Positions 47,410 through 59,454 of a stretch of DNA of 64,000 nucleotides are shown one piece after another. A program made the translations under genes and the position numbers. Below the pieces are notes generated by a model. That model did not search any database. It had not been told where the DNA came from and was given only the letters and a program-made list of their open reading frames with translations. Source of the stretch: Lucifuga dentata (taxonomy: Eukaryota > Chordata > Actinopteri > Ophidiiformes > Bythitidae); the NCBI GenBank assembly GCA_014773175.1, contig VXCM01000926.1, positions 1 through 64,000 of the forward strand, read 5' to 3'. How positions within the stretch are numbered: position 1 is the first letter of the stretch; each line of letters starts with the position of its first letter.

Positions 47410-47640
47410 TTCACTGTCAGAGCTTTAAGCAGGGCTTTAGGCCCAGCTTTTCTTAAAATACACTATATGTATGTCTTGCTGTTGTGCACCTGCTACAGCC
47501 TTTTTGACATTTCTTGAACGTTGGTTTGTGGTGCTATTTCTCTCATTGATCGCCTCCTTGCTTGTGTTATAATATACTTCACTTACTGTATGTTGCTTTG
47601 GATAGAAGTATCTAATAGAAGATCAATAAATGTAAAATAG
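47410..47640 (+). mobile_element. L2-like LINE 3' end
   Basis: The end reads ACTGTATGTTGCTTTGGATA then GAAGTATCTAATAGAAGATC then AATAAATGTAAA, a degraded form of the teleost L2 tail 'gtcgctttggataaaagcgtctgctaaatgaataaatgtaa'. Upstream, CTCATTGATCGCCTCCTTGC and the GCTTTAAGCAGGGCTTTAG segment fit the end of the L2 coding region. The tail motif is also borrowed by some SINEs, so a SINE is an alternative. Confidence 0.65.
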
Positions 47641-48089
47641 GACCTCCATGGATACAAAGAAAGGACCAAAATCAAAGACATCTGTACAATATACAGTAAT
47701 CCAATACCACAGCCGTTTGTGAATCTTTAATGTTGTTAGGAATGTTACAGAGGTGATAATTTAATGTTATGGCCATTTTGTGAGGCTGTAGTTTGCATTA
47801 TTGTTGTTAAGACTGCTTTATATTTATAAGATGTTTGTGGTTGTTTCTCCCTCTCCCTATGTATGTACAGGAAGTGTGTATGTGTGTGTGAGTGTGTCTC
47901 TGTGTGTGTGTGTGTCTGTGTATCTNCCCCCAACTGAATTCATTCAAAAACATTCAAGGATAATACAGTTATGATCAAAAAAGTGTAGGCTGAAATCAAA
48001 ACTTATTATACCTACTCTTTATACTTCACATGCACTCACTCTATACATATTTAAATTAGGAGATGAAAAATTAAATTTTCAAATATTTA
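47641..48089. other. Unannotated stretch
   Basis: A GT-rich run at 47876-47925 ends at an N. Nothing else recognised. Confidence 0.6.
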
Positions 48090-48665
48090 TCATATGAAGC
48101 AGTGACACTCACTTAAAGGTCTTGTAACCGTCAAGCATATCATTTTTAAGCTTTTAAACTGTTGCACACATTTTTAGTTCATTTCTGACCTTGTTCCACA
48201 GTTGAATGCCCACAGACACTTGTATTTTTCACATTTGTACTGACCCTTGATTTTCCACATAACTCTTAATCCATTCTTACTCTCCCTGATTGAAAACAGT
48301 CTGGGAGTGTTTTATTTTTTCTCTAAACATTATTTGTAGTGTTTTAAAGTAAACTAAATTTAAAAAATGTCAAGGTTTGTGAGTTAATGAATAACTGGTC
48401 ATAATAGAATCTCTGTTGATAATTCAAATGGTTCATTTCTGGAGTAAGAAAATAGGATTTGTGTTTGTTTTATGTTCCCCATACCTCCACACAGTATGAC
48501 ATTCAAAATGTCCTCGGTTTTGGAAAGTGTTGCAATAGATTTTGACATTTTTGATTTAACTTGATTCATGTGTGGCTTCCAGCAGAGCTTATGATCTATT
48601 ATCAACCCCAAAAATTTATTTTCATACACTCTTTCAACATACAGTATAACTACTGATGCCTTCCC
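48090..48665 (-). pseudogene. LINE reverse transcriptase C-terminal fragment
   Basis: The minus-strand frame reads ENKFLGLIIDHKLCWKPHMN then QVKSKMSKSIATLSKTEDIL, a clear match to the thumb region of teleost non-LTR reverse transcriptases ('KFLGVIIDDKLTWKPHI ... KISKSIGIL'). After a frameshift the sequence still resembles the distal part (YFKTLQIMFR near 48340 and VSVG..LWN-like around 48215). The catalytic core is absent. No target duplication seen. It belongs to a different family from the 19218 LINE. Confidence 0.85.
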
Positions 48666-51251
48666 ATCTGATTAGGCAGCCAAAGAATGCTGAACTGTTT
48701 CTGACACTGAGAGAGTAAACAGTATGTAAATAACTGTTATGATCTCTGTGGGTGGTGCATAAAGCAGGGTGAGTCAAAAATGAACATTAAATTCGCAGCA
48801 ACAAACCCTCCGCCATCACACAGATAAAACCTCTCACCGCCTGTCCTTAAACAAACACAGCCAAAACCTTGGAAGCATCCATACATGTTTTGTAATGCAT
48901 ATCAGAGGTGGTAATTTGTTTAACTGTGACATGATGGATATGCTTTTATGCGAAGTGAATGGTGCTGTAGGAGTTTTATTCTGATTGAACATCTCAGCAT
49001 TATGTTATACACAAAAGCAACACAAGCACAGCATATCAAAACCGATTTTTACCATTGTTTTTAATGATTTCTATATCTCAGGGTAACAGCCTACAACCAG
49101 ACAATAGTAAGACCTGAACGGAAAAGGAAGAAATGAAAGAAAAAGGGCACTGAGAATTCTGAATTTCAGAATCTCAGAAACATCTGCTATCCATCATTCA
49201 TCTGGTATTCCTTTTTTTTTTTTTTTTAAATAAAATGTGAAGAAACCAGTCTAACCAGTAAGACTTCTGAGGCACAAGGTGGAACTGTTCTGTTCACTTT
49301 TTGGGCGATACCTACAGTATGGAGCTATCGGAGTGCCGGGAGGCATGTCATTACTTGTGTTAGCGTGCTGAGTTTAAATTTTAGGGGAAAACTCTTCAAA
49401 ATGTAATAACCTAAATGAAGCCATAAATCTAAAGAGCCCTTCTGGTGACTCAGGGGGACATGGAGTTGCAAGATTGGCACATTGTTCCTTAATTGGGGCA
49501 ACTCCAGATTTTAATTAGTCAAAGGTTTGCTAGGCTTGCACAATGACTTCCTACCTGTGGGTCTAATTATATGAAGTTTTGCTCCAGGCAGTGTTTAACT
49601 TAAATACAGATCACAGTGGGTATATTAACGAATGGAATCAAGATCATTCAATTTTGACATAATGATGTACATGAAAAAGGTCTTCAGATGCCTCCCTAGG
49701 AGCAATGCAAACTTCATAACCCTGACTGTAACACAGTTCCAGCAAAGAGAAATGGAGAATTGTGTGAGAAATTTGAATTAATTTAGTCTGCTGAAGCATT
49801 ATTGTACTGGACAAGTGATGGTTTTACCCACATTTTTTTTTTTTTTTTTTTTTTTTTTTTAGCTTAGTCTTCTTAGCTCAATGTGTTTGTTTTCAGACTT
49901 AAATACACTGTAAGGTTTACTTGTCAATGTTATTAAATTATTGTTGTTTGCTGTTATTATTTGTGTTCCTTTAATAGTGTGTAGTTAAGTTTCCATAATC
50001 ATATGTGTAAACTCAATGAAGTAAAAAAAAAAAAAGTTTTGTGTTTAATTAAGAGTACCAAAATAATCAAATCTAGCAAAATTGAATTGTGATGAAAATT
50101 AAAGACTTCTTGACACATTGAATTGTTCCCTAAATAATCGGAATCGAATCGCCTTGGGGCCAAAGATTTACACCCATATTTGCTAATGTTGTATAAGTCT
50201 GCTGGAAGTGAACCTAGGCAATTATTTTCATATATTAGTATTTTAGTATATTATTTAGTATATTAGCTATAACTACTTGATTAAGTGACAGTAATTGAAG
50301 GCTGTACTATTATTTTGCAGCTGGGAGATTAATTTTTCTTCAGTTTCATTTGTCCCAAGTTACTCTTCATTGTTCTCAACCGGGAATACTTTTACGAGGG
50401 GGAGGGATAGATGAATAATGAAATACATACCATAAATAAACACAGTTGGCTTATCAGTGGCAATGAAATGCCAGAAATATAAATGTTGAAACTGTCAGTG
50501 TGTTGATATATATCCTTCTATTTCCTTGCTGTAACCATTTTGGTTTTAGTTGCCCTGAAATATATCCAGGTTGACCTAAATCAAATGGAGCTTTAAAAAC
50601 AGTATTTACCTACCGTTTTCATTTCATATGTGGTGCAATACAGATTTTGACTGCAAATCAGACATTTATAGACAACTGCAAAATTAAATGTATGAGTTAT
50701 ATGGTGAAAATTGGTTTATTTTGCTATTTGAAGCTGTAACACAGACACACATCATTATCCCTTCAAGACGAATCAGATTTTTAAAAGCCCAACCCCCACT
50801 CCTTTTGAGTTTGAATGATTTAACTGACATGGCTTGTGTGCTGCAGAATAACCTTTGCATTTGTCAGCAGCCTCCCTCTAAAATGAAATCTGTGTATATG
50901 ACTTTTCCTGGGATATCCTCTGAGAATATTCATACCAGCAAACTTCTCATTTCCAGCAAGGTCAGGGAAGGGCAGAAGTTCGCAGCCAAAAAGGAACACA
51001 TTCTCTCGCTGAAGTTTTCCTCCAACTCTTGTTGAGTTCTTCTGGGGCTAGAAGCCATCTAGAGTTTGTGATGATACATGCCAGTATTGCTTTGCCCCAG
51101 TGTGACATTCCTCCTGGCGGAACAAGAGTGCGACTCAGACGAGATTTTCAAAAATTTCTACAAGCTCCAATGAACAAAATTATGGCTAATTAGTCAGCAG
51201 GCTGCCTTGGTTCATTAGGAGTGACAATGGCATGTCTATAGCTGAGAGCAC

Positions 51252-51255
<4 letters not shown>

Positions 51256-51286
<31 letters not shown>

Positions 51287-51306
51287 CTGCTCCACTTCTC
51301 TGCCGN

Positions 51307-51339
<33 letters not shown>
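51256..51339. repeat. (CT)n with exact N-joined duplication
   Basis: A CT run followed by GAGCTGCTCCACTTCTCTGC occurs twice, before and after the N at 51306, the second time completely identical. The frames reading RERERE on the minus strand are artefacts. Confidence 0.9.
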
Positions 51340-51340
<1 letters not shown>

Positions 51341-51680
51341 CTGCTCCACTTCTCTGCCGTCAACAATGACATTACAGAAATGGAAGGCATTATTGAAATA
51401 AATAATTATCCAACACATCTGTTATCTATTCATGGTAAACATTTCTCTCATCAGCATCAAGATGTGTGTATGGCATCAAGCTGTGTATGGCTCATCTGTC
51501 AGTGCCTTTGATAGGGTGATAATTTTGTGCTGAGCACGCACGAGTAGCCAATCAGATGTGTATGTTTTGTGTACATTTACAACTCCCCAAAGCTTTTTAG
51601 CATGCTGCGTTTGCAGGTTGGCCCACATGCTGCTGGCCTACATTTGAACAAGTGCAGACAAAAACGCTCTTGACAACTGA

Positions 51681-51696
51681 GGGGGGGGGGGGGGGN

Positions 51697-51740
<44 letters not shown>
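51681..51740. repeat. poly-G, N, (GA)n
   Basis: A 15-base G run meets an N at 51696 and then a GA run of about 22 units. Confidence 0.95.
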
Positions 51741-51744
<4 letters not shown>

Positions 51745-54119
51745 TACTCATAGTTGTAGACCTGTTAAGTTGGGGTCCATCACTAGGACCCCAGAAAACA
51801 GGCCATTTTGGGCACTGTCCTTTTAAGACCCCCATCCCAAAACACCCACTTTGTTCTGACTGGCCAGCTACATCAGGTCTATGCTGATGATAAGAGACTG
51901 CAACACATGAATACTGACCCAACACTCATTCATTATCCAAGTGTGTAGTTATGTGTTGACATAAATGTGTTACAAAAGTAAGAGGCTCATCAGAACTGAA
52001 GTTTCAGGGCAGGACGTGGATTGTCTTACTGTTTTTCTATGGGAGTGAACCTCAAGTTTGGCAAACATTACCTTTGGCAATGTTCAACATACTCACTGGT
52101 ATTGTACTCTACAGGGCAGGAGTATTATGGTCTACACAGAGATTTTACAGAGGGCCAGAGAAAATAAATAAAAGTCACTAAACTGTCCATAACATGAGAA
52201 AACTTCACACATTCAACAACTCATGATCTATAACTTAGACTTCAAATGCTTCATCCAAATGCTCCTTAACAACTTCTGCATCAGAGAAAGACCCAGGCCC
52301 TCTGAGTCAGGCTTCAGCTGCTCTCTTGCCATGTCATAGATCTGACAAACCATCAGTTCATAGCTCCATCTGAAGATTTCATCTATGTTTTGCTGTCCTT
52401 ACCTCAGTGTTCTGTGGATATTGCTGCTTCACAGCATTTACATCACCGCTCTTTATGATGCCGCTGTATCAGTGCGTATCAGGCACATTGGTTTTGGTGC
52501 AGGACTCTGAAGTCTATGTTCTCCTCATCAACTTTCTTTTTGTTTGCCAACGCTAAATTTGAGAGCAACGTCAGCTGACATTCACGGCCACAGTAATGAC
52601 ATTAGCTTCTTGTGACTGGACTGGAGTGGATGTGCACACAGACACGGGAGACGGGTGTATGCATACACACAAGCAACCATGTAGTCTTGCTGTAGGAAGC
52701 ATAAATACAGGTTAATTTCATGCCAGACTCTTTTACCTGAAGACTAGAACACAGGTAATATCACAGGTAAGTTGTGGTCAGACTTTTGTGTTGCATGTGT
52801 GTTAGCAGTATTTAGCGTACCATCAAACAATCGACAGTCGGCTTGCCTGCTTGTGGTACTTGCCCAACTGCTCATTCATGTCTCATGCTTTGGAACTTCC
52901 ATGGCTGCCAGGAAACCGCAGGCTGACAAATCCTCCTAAGTTGCCTAAGCACAAACATTAATACACGCAACATGAAATGGATGCCACAAGATGGAGAATC
53001 TCCATCACGCAGAGAAAGCCCAGATGATCAGTTTGAATGCAGTCTCAATTGCTAAATGTATGTGGAAGTATTTAGTTGCCAAAAAAGTGTCCAGAGGAGT
53101 AATGAAGAAGTAAAATAGTTTATGAATGTGTTTCACTGAAGCAAGCACGCTGACTAATGAACGTATTAGTCTCATTATCACTGTCTGTATTAATTCAGTT
53201 CTTTGTTTACGTAAGAATACAATATGTATTACACCCAAATGAGTTTTAAATATATGTATCACTTATACTCATTTATCTGCACTCAAGCTTTTTGCTGAAA
53301 TATACATCTGTCTATCCAATCTCCTATTTATATCCATCTGGCTAACTTTATTTGTGATGCATTTATGCTTTCTTTGTCTCTCTCTGTCTCAGTCTGTCTC
53401 ATTCCCCTGTCCGTCTCTTTAGGCCTTTATAAAAACCATATTAGCTGGATGAGAGTAGCAGCAACAGCCTTTGGCGACATATGTGGGGTTGAGGGGCCTT
53501 AATTAAGAGACCCATTTATAGTTCCTCATGCTGGAAGCTCTGGGTTTTGACATTGCTCTGTCTGTCTATATGACTCTGTCTTTCTTCTCTGGACTGTTCT
53601 GGAGGGCTTGACTGACCTTATGAGCAGCTTTAATGAGGAGAAGAGCCGGACCATATGACAAATATCAGCAGAGTAAGGGTTCAATTTAAAAAAAAAAAAA
53701 AAATTGGAAGTTCTCAGATTTTCATATATAGTGCACATTTGTGTAACCTTTACCAAGTTCTGCTTTCAGGCAACTGCACATTTAGATGATCAAAGCGTAA
53801 TAAAGTGCTTATTTTTGGTTGTGTGATCATGTGACAACATATTGAGTTTGTGGCCTAAACTAAGTGGTTTTCACTAAACTTCTTGCTGGTTTAGCACAAA
53901 ACATTGCCAGTAAACATAATCCAGGAACAAATAAATTTTCTGGGAAATTAAACTGATTGCATTTTTGTAGCACATGGGCCTAATTTTTTGGGAGATTGGG
54001 TTGAACATGCATTAGACATAACAGTCTGGAGTCCAACTTTCTCTGGACATAGCATTTACTCACTGCTATTCAGTTCATTAAGCATATTAAGTTTGTATTT
54101 TGCTTAATTCACCCTGGTT

Positions 54120-54357
54120 AGTTAATCCTTTACAGGGTCGTATAAGGATAAAGCTGATCTCTGCATGCATTCCGCAAAAGACAGGTTGACACCACTGACA
54201 GGTTGTCAATCACGCATACTGACATGTCATTTAGAGCCTGCGATACATCTGGATTGCTCGACTTGAATGTGGGAAGTTATGGAGACACATGGAAAGAATG
54301 AGGAATGAAAACTCCAACCTTCCTCTAGCGAGACAGGAGTGCAATCACTGCCACCAA
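54120..54357 (+). repeat. Degraded dispersed teleost repeat
   Basis: The order TTTACAGGGTCGTATAAGGA, TGCATGCATTCCGC, GACAGGTTGTCAATCACGC, ATTTAGAGCC, GAATGTGGGAAG, AATGAAAACTCCAACC and GAGTGCAATCACTGCCACC parallels a common fish repeat ('cagggtcacggggg ... gacaggtcgccagtc ... caatttagagtcacc ... actgtgggagg ... catgcaaactccacac ... gtgctaaccactgcacca'). It is very diverged. Class not assigned. Confidence 0.55.
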
Positions 54358-54394
54358 AGGTTAAAAAGTTTTTAAAAAGCTGGAGATAACTCAA

Positions 54395-54562
54395 GAAGAA
54401 GAAAAGAAGGGATGGATGGATGGATGGATGGATGGATGGATGGATATAGCACTTTGGAATACTAACAAAGATCGAACAGTAAATTGAGAGCTTCACCTTC
54501 AGACTCAGCTCTCTCTTTATCATGACAGACTGGTGTGACGCCCATCTTGATCTCGTTCTCAT
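54395..54562 (-). pseudogene. LINE 3' part with (GGAT)n tail
   Basis: The minus strand reads MIKRELSLKVKLSIYCSIFV, matching VVVKKELSQKARLSIYQSIY of the LINE at 19218-19957. It then jumps directly into the (ATCC)n tail (plus-strand GGAT units at 54412-54442), so about 400 bp of the 3' end is deleted. The rest of the same copy lies beyond an insertion, at 54805-55092. Confidence 0.8.
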
Positions 54563-54804
54563 TCTTTATATCTTCATAAATCTTACCTCATTATGTTAAT
54601 TTGAAATTTAAACTTTTCAGATGATCCCCTTTTTTTAAGTGGAATCCTTTTTCTGCTTCACACTCTTTTTAACCATTCTTTTTTTTAAGCATTCCTATCT
54701 GTCTGCCCTGCATATATGCTTAGTCTGTGTGTGTTGGGCTGTGGCCCTAAGTGGGATAAATAAAGTTATATTGTATCATATTGTATTATATTCCATCCTA
54801 TCCA
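54563..54804 (+). mobile_element. Insertion inside the LINE (SINE- or LINE-tail-like)
   Basis: This stretch separates two collinear parts of one LINE and has no counterpart in the 19218 copy. Its plus-strand 3' end reads GGGATAAATAAAGTTATATT followed by repeats of ATTGTATC/ATTGTATT, like the tail of a retroposon with a short A/T-rich microsatellite end. No promoter boxes identified. Confidence 0.5.
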
Positions 54805-55092
54805 TGTCCAGAAATAAGACACTTATACTTGAACTCTTTTGCTCGAGGCAGCTACTAACTCCCCACCTGGAGGGGACAATCCACTATTTTCTAGCAGACT
54901 ACCATGGCCTCTGAGTTGAAGGTGCGCATTCCAGCTGCTTCACATTCAGTTGCAAACTCCCCCATTGATGGAGGTCTTCCCCTGATGAAGCCAACAAAAT
55001 CATATCATCTGCAAAAAGCAGACATGCAATCATGAGGTCACCAAACTGGACACTCCCACTCTGCCTTGAGAGATCATTTTCATGAGATCCAT
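54805..55092 (-). pseudogene. LINE reverse transcriptase catalytic-box fragment
   Basis: The minus strand reads SVQFGDLMIACLLFADDMIL then LASSGEDLHQ, containing the FADD catalytic box of reverse transcriptase. After a frameshift it continues FATECEAAGMRTFNSEAMVV and AKEFKYK. These correspond to the region just upstream of, and overlapping, the start of the 19236-19622 frame (MRINTSKSETMVLC ... FKYLGVLF). Same LINE family. Stops and shifts make it inactive. Confidence 0.85.
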
Positions 55093-58039
55093 GAAAATGC
55101 AGAAACAGCTCTTGTTTTGGTTATACAGGGACTAAGAAAGTTCCATAGATTTCTATAATGTTACTGTCATCAATTTTAATCAAGAAATTTAATTATGATC
55201 GAAGAAATATTTATGTGCTATTCATCACACCCTGTGCAGTGGTTACTGGGGTTTTTGAGAACCTGACTTTGATCGAAAAGGGCCTCTATAGGATAACAAT
55301 CTCTGTATGTTGCTACAAATAAATTTCTCATTTCTGTCCAACCCTGAAATCATATTAAATCCCATAAACACTTTTATCAATGAACACAACTCTCCTTATA
55401 TAGCCAGTAATGCCTTTGCTGTTTCTATAACTGGCTCTGACAAAATGTACATGTGACACAAATGTGCATGTTATTATTAAATCTTGTGTTCATATAATTC
55501 ATATATTATTCAACATGCCCAAGGGCGGTTAAATATATATCAATGAACAACCACTACTGTAATTCATAGTCAGAAACTGGAGAAAGTGAATGAGGGGGTT
55601 TATGACAACAAATTAATATGGAATTACAAATATACTTAAAGGGGAGTTGCACAGAATTTCAGCATCCACATGTTTTATTCAGCATCCCTCTGGGTAGTTT
55701 GGCTTATTTATGTGAGCATGCATTACTGTTTCCCATAGGAGCAGATAATGATGTAGAAGCAGAGACGAAGGAGGTGCCATGGAATTAGATAATATACAAA
55801 TGAAATTTGAATAATTCAGCTGCAAAATGAGAAATCACTAGGAGAAAAAAAAATGTTTTTATACATTGTAGTGTAACTCTCACAAAGTGACTGACAGTAC
55901 ACAGTGAATAAATTATACTTTTGTTAGGGAAGATACAGTAATTAAATTAAGTCATTGGGTGATGCTAAAAATGTTGAATGATTAACTTCACTTAAGGCAT
56001 CTTGTTTCCAAAAAAAAAAAAGAAAATTAAGACTTTCCAGAAAAAAATATACTGTAGTTGAAGTGCTTTGATATAGGAAAAAAAAACCCTTCCTGTAGTA
56101 TTTACAATTTAGCTGTACATTATTTATTGTAATGTATGCATGTATTTAGTCTGTACTTCTTCTAGTACACTACAAGTTTGAAGCCACCCCCAGATTAAAA
56201 AAAAAAAAAAAAAAAAAAAAATCATCAGTATACTGATTGTTTTACAATTTATTGCACAGGAAATGACAAAAATATATAAAATAAATGTAACTAATTAGTT
56301 TTCAAGAAGAATTTGTCAACAAGAGCACATTATGTAGCCACTTTGGCTTAAGAAATGATTTTTAATGAAGGCATGCCTAGTCTGTAATAGTGTACTGACA
56401 CTCCAGTTGTGTTCCAACTCCCTGCTGATATGTTTTAACATTCTATTCAATGGCTGCTGTCTGCCTTCTCCCACATCATTTTCGGATTAACTTGCTACAC
56501 AGTCTGCTCATGCTAAATCTGGGGATGGCCTCAAACCTCTGACCTGTAGTGTTTACTGTCCTACAGCATAAAAAGCAACAGTTCTTGTTTAGATCTCAGT
56601 CTGAATGTTAGCATTTTTATAGGTCTTTGTGTCTAGGTGCAAGTATTTTGTAGCCTCAGTAAGTAGCCTGGGCTGGCGTAGCCTGAGTCATTTTTTGCAT
56701 GTATTTTGTGTGTGTTTCACCTGTTTCACNCACTCTCTGTTTGTGTGAGATGGGGACCACATGCATACATGCTGGCTCCACACCTTAAGGTTTCAGACAC
56801 TCATCAATAAGCCATTTTTCTCACCTTTTCAATGTCATTTGTCTGGCCAGCAAAAAGCAATAAGAATCCATTTTATTGAGCACCATCTTGATTTTAATTG
56901 GACAGTCATGCTCACACTGTCTTGACAGTGACCAGTTGAACACAGAGATACAGTCTCCGCTGTCCAATACAGTTCAAGGAGAATGGAGGAAGATTGGGAT
57001 TTTTAATTGCTATATAGTAGCAGTCAGATTCTGTTCTCCATCTTCTGGCGCCCTCCAACTTATTATTTACAAAATATATCCTTTGATCACACAAGGAAAA
57101 CAGTATTACTTTGTCTCTTTCTCTGCGTCTTTGTCTTTCACATTCACTACTATCAGCTTCTTGAGTGTTTGGTCATTTTGAATTTAGGCTACTGTGGAGA
57201 AAAATGTGCACTGACAACCACTGCTGTCTTTTTTTGTGTGTTGAAATATTAAACAAAGCTTGCACCTCAACAAAAACAAGTTATTAAATGTTCTTTCAAA
57301 TATGACTTTTCAAAATAATTCCTTTAAAATGCAGTCATAATTCAGGCCATGCTTTTCTGTGGAACAAAAGTACAGGCTTGATGCTACATTGGGAATTAAT
57401 ATTTGATTTTTTTTTTTTTTTTTTTTTTGCCATTTTTGACAGAAATGAGAGAAAATAGGGGTTAAAGGTCAGTCATGTGACTCAGAACCACACAGTACCA
57501 CGGTACCCTTTTGTCATGAGGAAATGTGTCTTTCTGCCTCCACCTGGTTAACAGGATGGTGGTTTTGCTGAGTCAGTTGCAGAGCTGCAATCCTGCAACT
57601 GCTAAAGATTCAAGTCTTGAACCAGGCCACCCAATGCTAAAATATTCTGCTTTCTGTCACACTGGAGCAACATTAAATAATAATTACAGTTCCCAGTCTT
57701 GCTGCCCACCAGATTTCTGGAAAATATTCTTAATTTATACATGAGAAAGTTATGAAGTGAACAATTCATCCAGCAGCGCCATCCAAGCCACTTATCAAAT
57801 AACCAGAATGCAGGGGAGGAATGCAGATTGGAAATACAGAAACAAGTATACAACTGTGTATGTATGTAATTTATAGTACATGTAATTTTCTTTGTATAAT
57901 TATTGGTCATGTGATGTGCTGAATATACAGTATTGCAAAAAATGAATATTTCCTAGATATTTGATGTGCCTTAGGACATAGAACTTAGAAGTTTGTTTCT
58001 GCACTTTGCCAGCACTCTACAGAAAACTACATTCTATTT
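55093..58039. other. Unannotated stretch
   Basis: Poly-A at 56197-56220 and poly-T at 57409-57428. GTTTGAAGCCACCCCCAG near 56175 faintly resembles a Tc1-like terminus but no partner was found. Short frames at 56876-57252 overlap on both strands and show no domain. Confidence 0.5.
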
Positions 58040-58400
58040 GTTTAGGAGAGAGCAAATTTTGTTGAATAATCATGGTTGTCAGTGTTTGTCCCACGTGCAC
58101 ATATGATTCCCCTCTTGTACCCGAAAGTGTCTTTTATCGGGAGACAATAACTGCAGGCAAGCACTTTCTGTAGCCCTGGATGAGATTTCCACATTTCTCT
58201 AATGGTAGTTTGGCACACTCCCTTGGATCCAATTCTCTTGAGTTTGATTAGGTGCCTTTTCCCAACTGCCAGTTTCAGTTCTTTCCACAGATGTTCAGTG
58301 GGATTCAGACCAGGACTCAGGCAGCAGCAGGCCACTTCAGAATGGCCTGCTGTTTTCTTCTCATCCATTCTTGGAGCTTTTATAGCATCATTTGTCATGA
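58040..58400 (-). pseudogene. Tc1-like transposase C-terminal fragment
   Basis: The minus-strand frame contains LSPGLNPTEHLWKELKLAV, the hallmark Tc1/mariner DDE motif 'SPDLNPIEHLWRELK', with the third catalytic residue (the E in PTEHLW) retained. The aspartate of SPDLNP is replaced by glycine. Upstream, DAIKAPRMDEKKTAGHSEV is the degraded linker. Downstream, KRHLIKLKRIGSKGVCQTTI and the segment to about 58050 resemble the family's C-terminus with indels. Sequence to about 58600 may be the N-terminal part (HTH region), much altered. Different subfamily from the 4293 and 23780 relics. Confidence 0.85.
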
Positions 58401-59176
58401 TGTATGTGACTGGCTTGTGAAAATGTATTTTGGGTTCTTCCTGGGTCTTCCACCATGTAGCTCATTTTCATTCAGACAGCAACAGGTGATACGACTTCAA
58501 CCTGTTGCATTTGTCATCTTCTTCCTCCGTCTGTGGTGGCTTTACGGTTTACTTCAGGCGAAATGCCATTTCAGGAAAAAAATGTTCCTCCGGATGAGTG
58601 ACACAAATGGGAGTGAGAACTTGACCAAGTGAGGGAGATCAGTGCTGTAGATACACAAGTGTTCACTGCCTGGTAACAACTAAAAAAACACAATCTGTGG
58701 TTCGAGTGTAAAGGTTGGTGTCGACAGGAAGATACTTGAACACTTCTTTACTTTGCACATTCCTTCGTGCTCATATTGAAGACAAAATCCAAACTGGTGT
58801 TCCGATTTCCTGCTGCAGCAGTTAGAGCTAATGAGTGAAATCGGGCCCAGTGGAGCCTGCCAGCTCTCCTGAGGCTTCTGCGCTCGTATGTACTTTGTGC
58901 TGTAAACATCTCCACATTTCTCCTGACCTTTCACACTCCAGCTGCTCCAAACACATTAATGCCAAGCAAAAACCAACAGCCTGCCAAACACATTCTAGCA
59001 AAAACAACTATTCATATCTCACAAAATTCTGCAAAATTGCTAAGTGAGGTCATGGTTGTGTTAGATCGGAAATATGTTTTTATTAAATTTATTCCTACCA
59101 GTGCACATCTAAGGGAGAATTATGAGGTTTTTTTTTTTTTTTTTAACAGCGCTACAAACATTAAAATAATCATGAA
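58401..59176. other. Mostly unannotated; possible Tc1 N-terminal remnant
   Basis: 58420-58600 (CATTCAGACAGCAACAGGTG and similar) may belong to the Tc1 relic. The rest shows nothing recognisable apart from a poly-T tract at 59128-59144. Confidence 0.4.
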
Positions 59177-59286
59177 TTACAAAATAGTGAAAAATAAAGT
59201 TACTTTCAATACAGTAAGACTCTGTTGACAAGGGTCAACAGAGTCTTACTGTATTGAAAGTAACTTTATTTTTCACTATTTTGTAA
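59177..59286. repeat. Perfect palindrome, 53-bp arms, 4-base loop
   Basis: Bases 59177-59229 are the exact reverse complement of 59234-59286, with AAGG between them. The pairing ends abruptly on both sides (A opposite A at 59176/59287). The outer arm starts TTACAAAATAGTGAAAAATA. No target duplication or terminal motif marks it as a known MITE. It may be a fresh inverted duplication or a foldback read artefact. Confidence 0.95.
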
Positions 59287-59404
59287 ATGTTTAATTGTAA
59301 TTGTAATTGTTTAATTTTTATACATTGAAGTAGTGAACATAAGACATCACAAGCTCATATTATTCATATTACTGTCCATGATAATCATTATTTACAGCAG
59401 TTTA

Positions 59405-59408
<4 letters not shown>

Positions 59409-59439
<31 letters not shown>

Positions 59440-59454
59440 NCCCCCCCCCCCCCC
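59409..59454. repeat. poly-A, N, poly-C junction
   Basis: About 31 A are joined by an N (59440) to 14 C. This looks like a mis-joined or mis-called homopolymer. Confidence 0.9.

Larger units (their letters stand above)
48666..54119. other. Longest stretch without recognised elements
   Basis: Only simple repeats stand out: poly-T at 49211-49227 and 49832-49860, CT runs around an N at 51256-51339, and G/GA runs at 51681-51740. The 115-codon frame at 50688-51035 has no identifiable domain. AT-rich sequence around 49360-49620 contains TTTTAATTAGTC and similar homeodomain-like cores. The lack of transposon debris over ~5 kb is unusual here. Confidence 0.5.

Noticed and set aside
50688..51035. 115-codon frame as a host gene
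   Set aside because: No recognisable domain, no clear promoter or splice sites; chance length in 64 kb.
51740..51930. MITE-like GC-richer segment with CCCACTTTGTTCTGACTGGCC
   Set aside because: No inverted ends or target duplication could be found.
56150..56500. Tc1-like terminus near GTTTGAAGCCACCCCCAG
   Set aside because: No inverted partner and no transposase remains nearby.
59177..59286. microRNA precursor
   Set aside because: The arms are perfectly matched over 53 bp with a 4-base loop, unlike the imperfect stems of vertebrate precursors; an inverted duplication or artefact is more likely.
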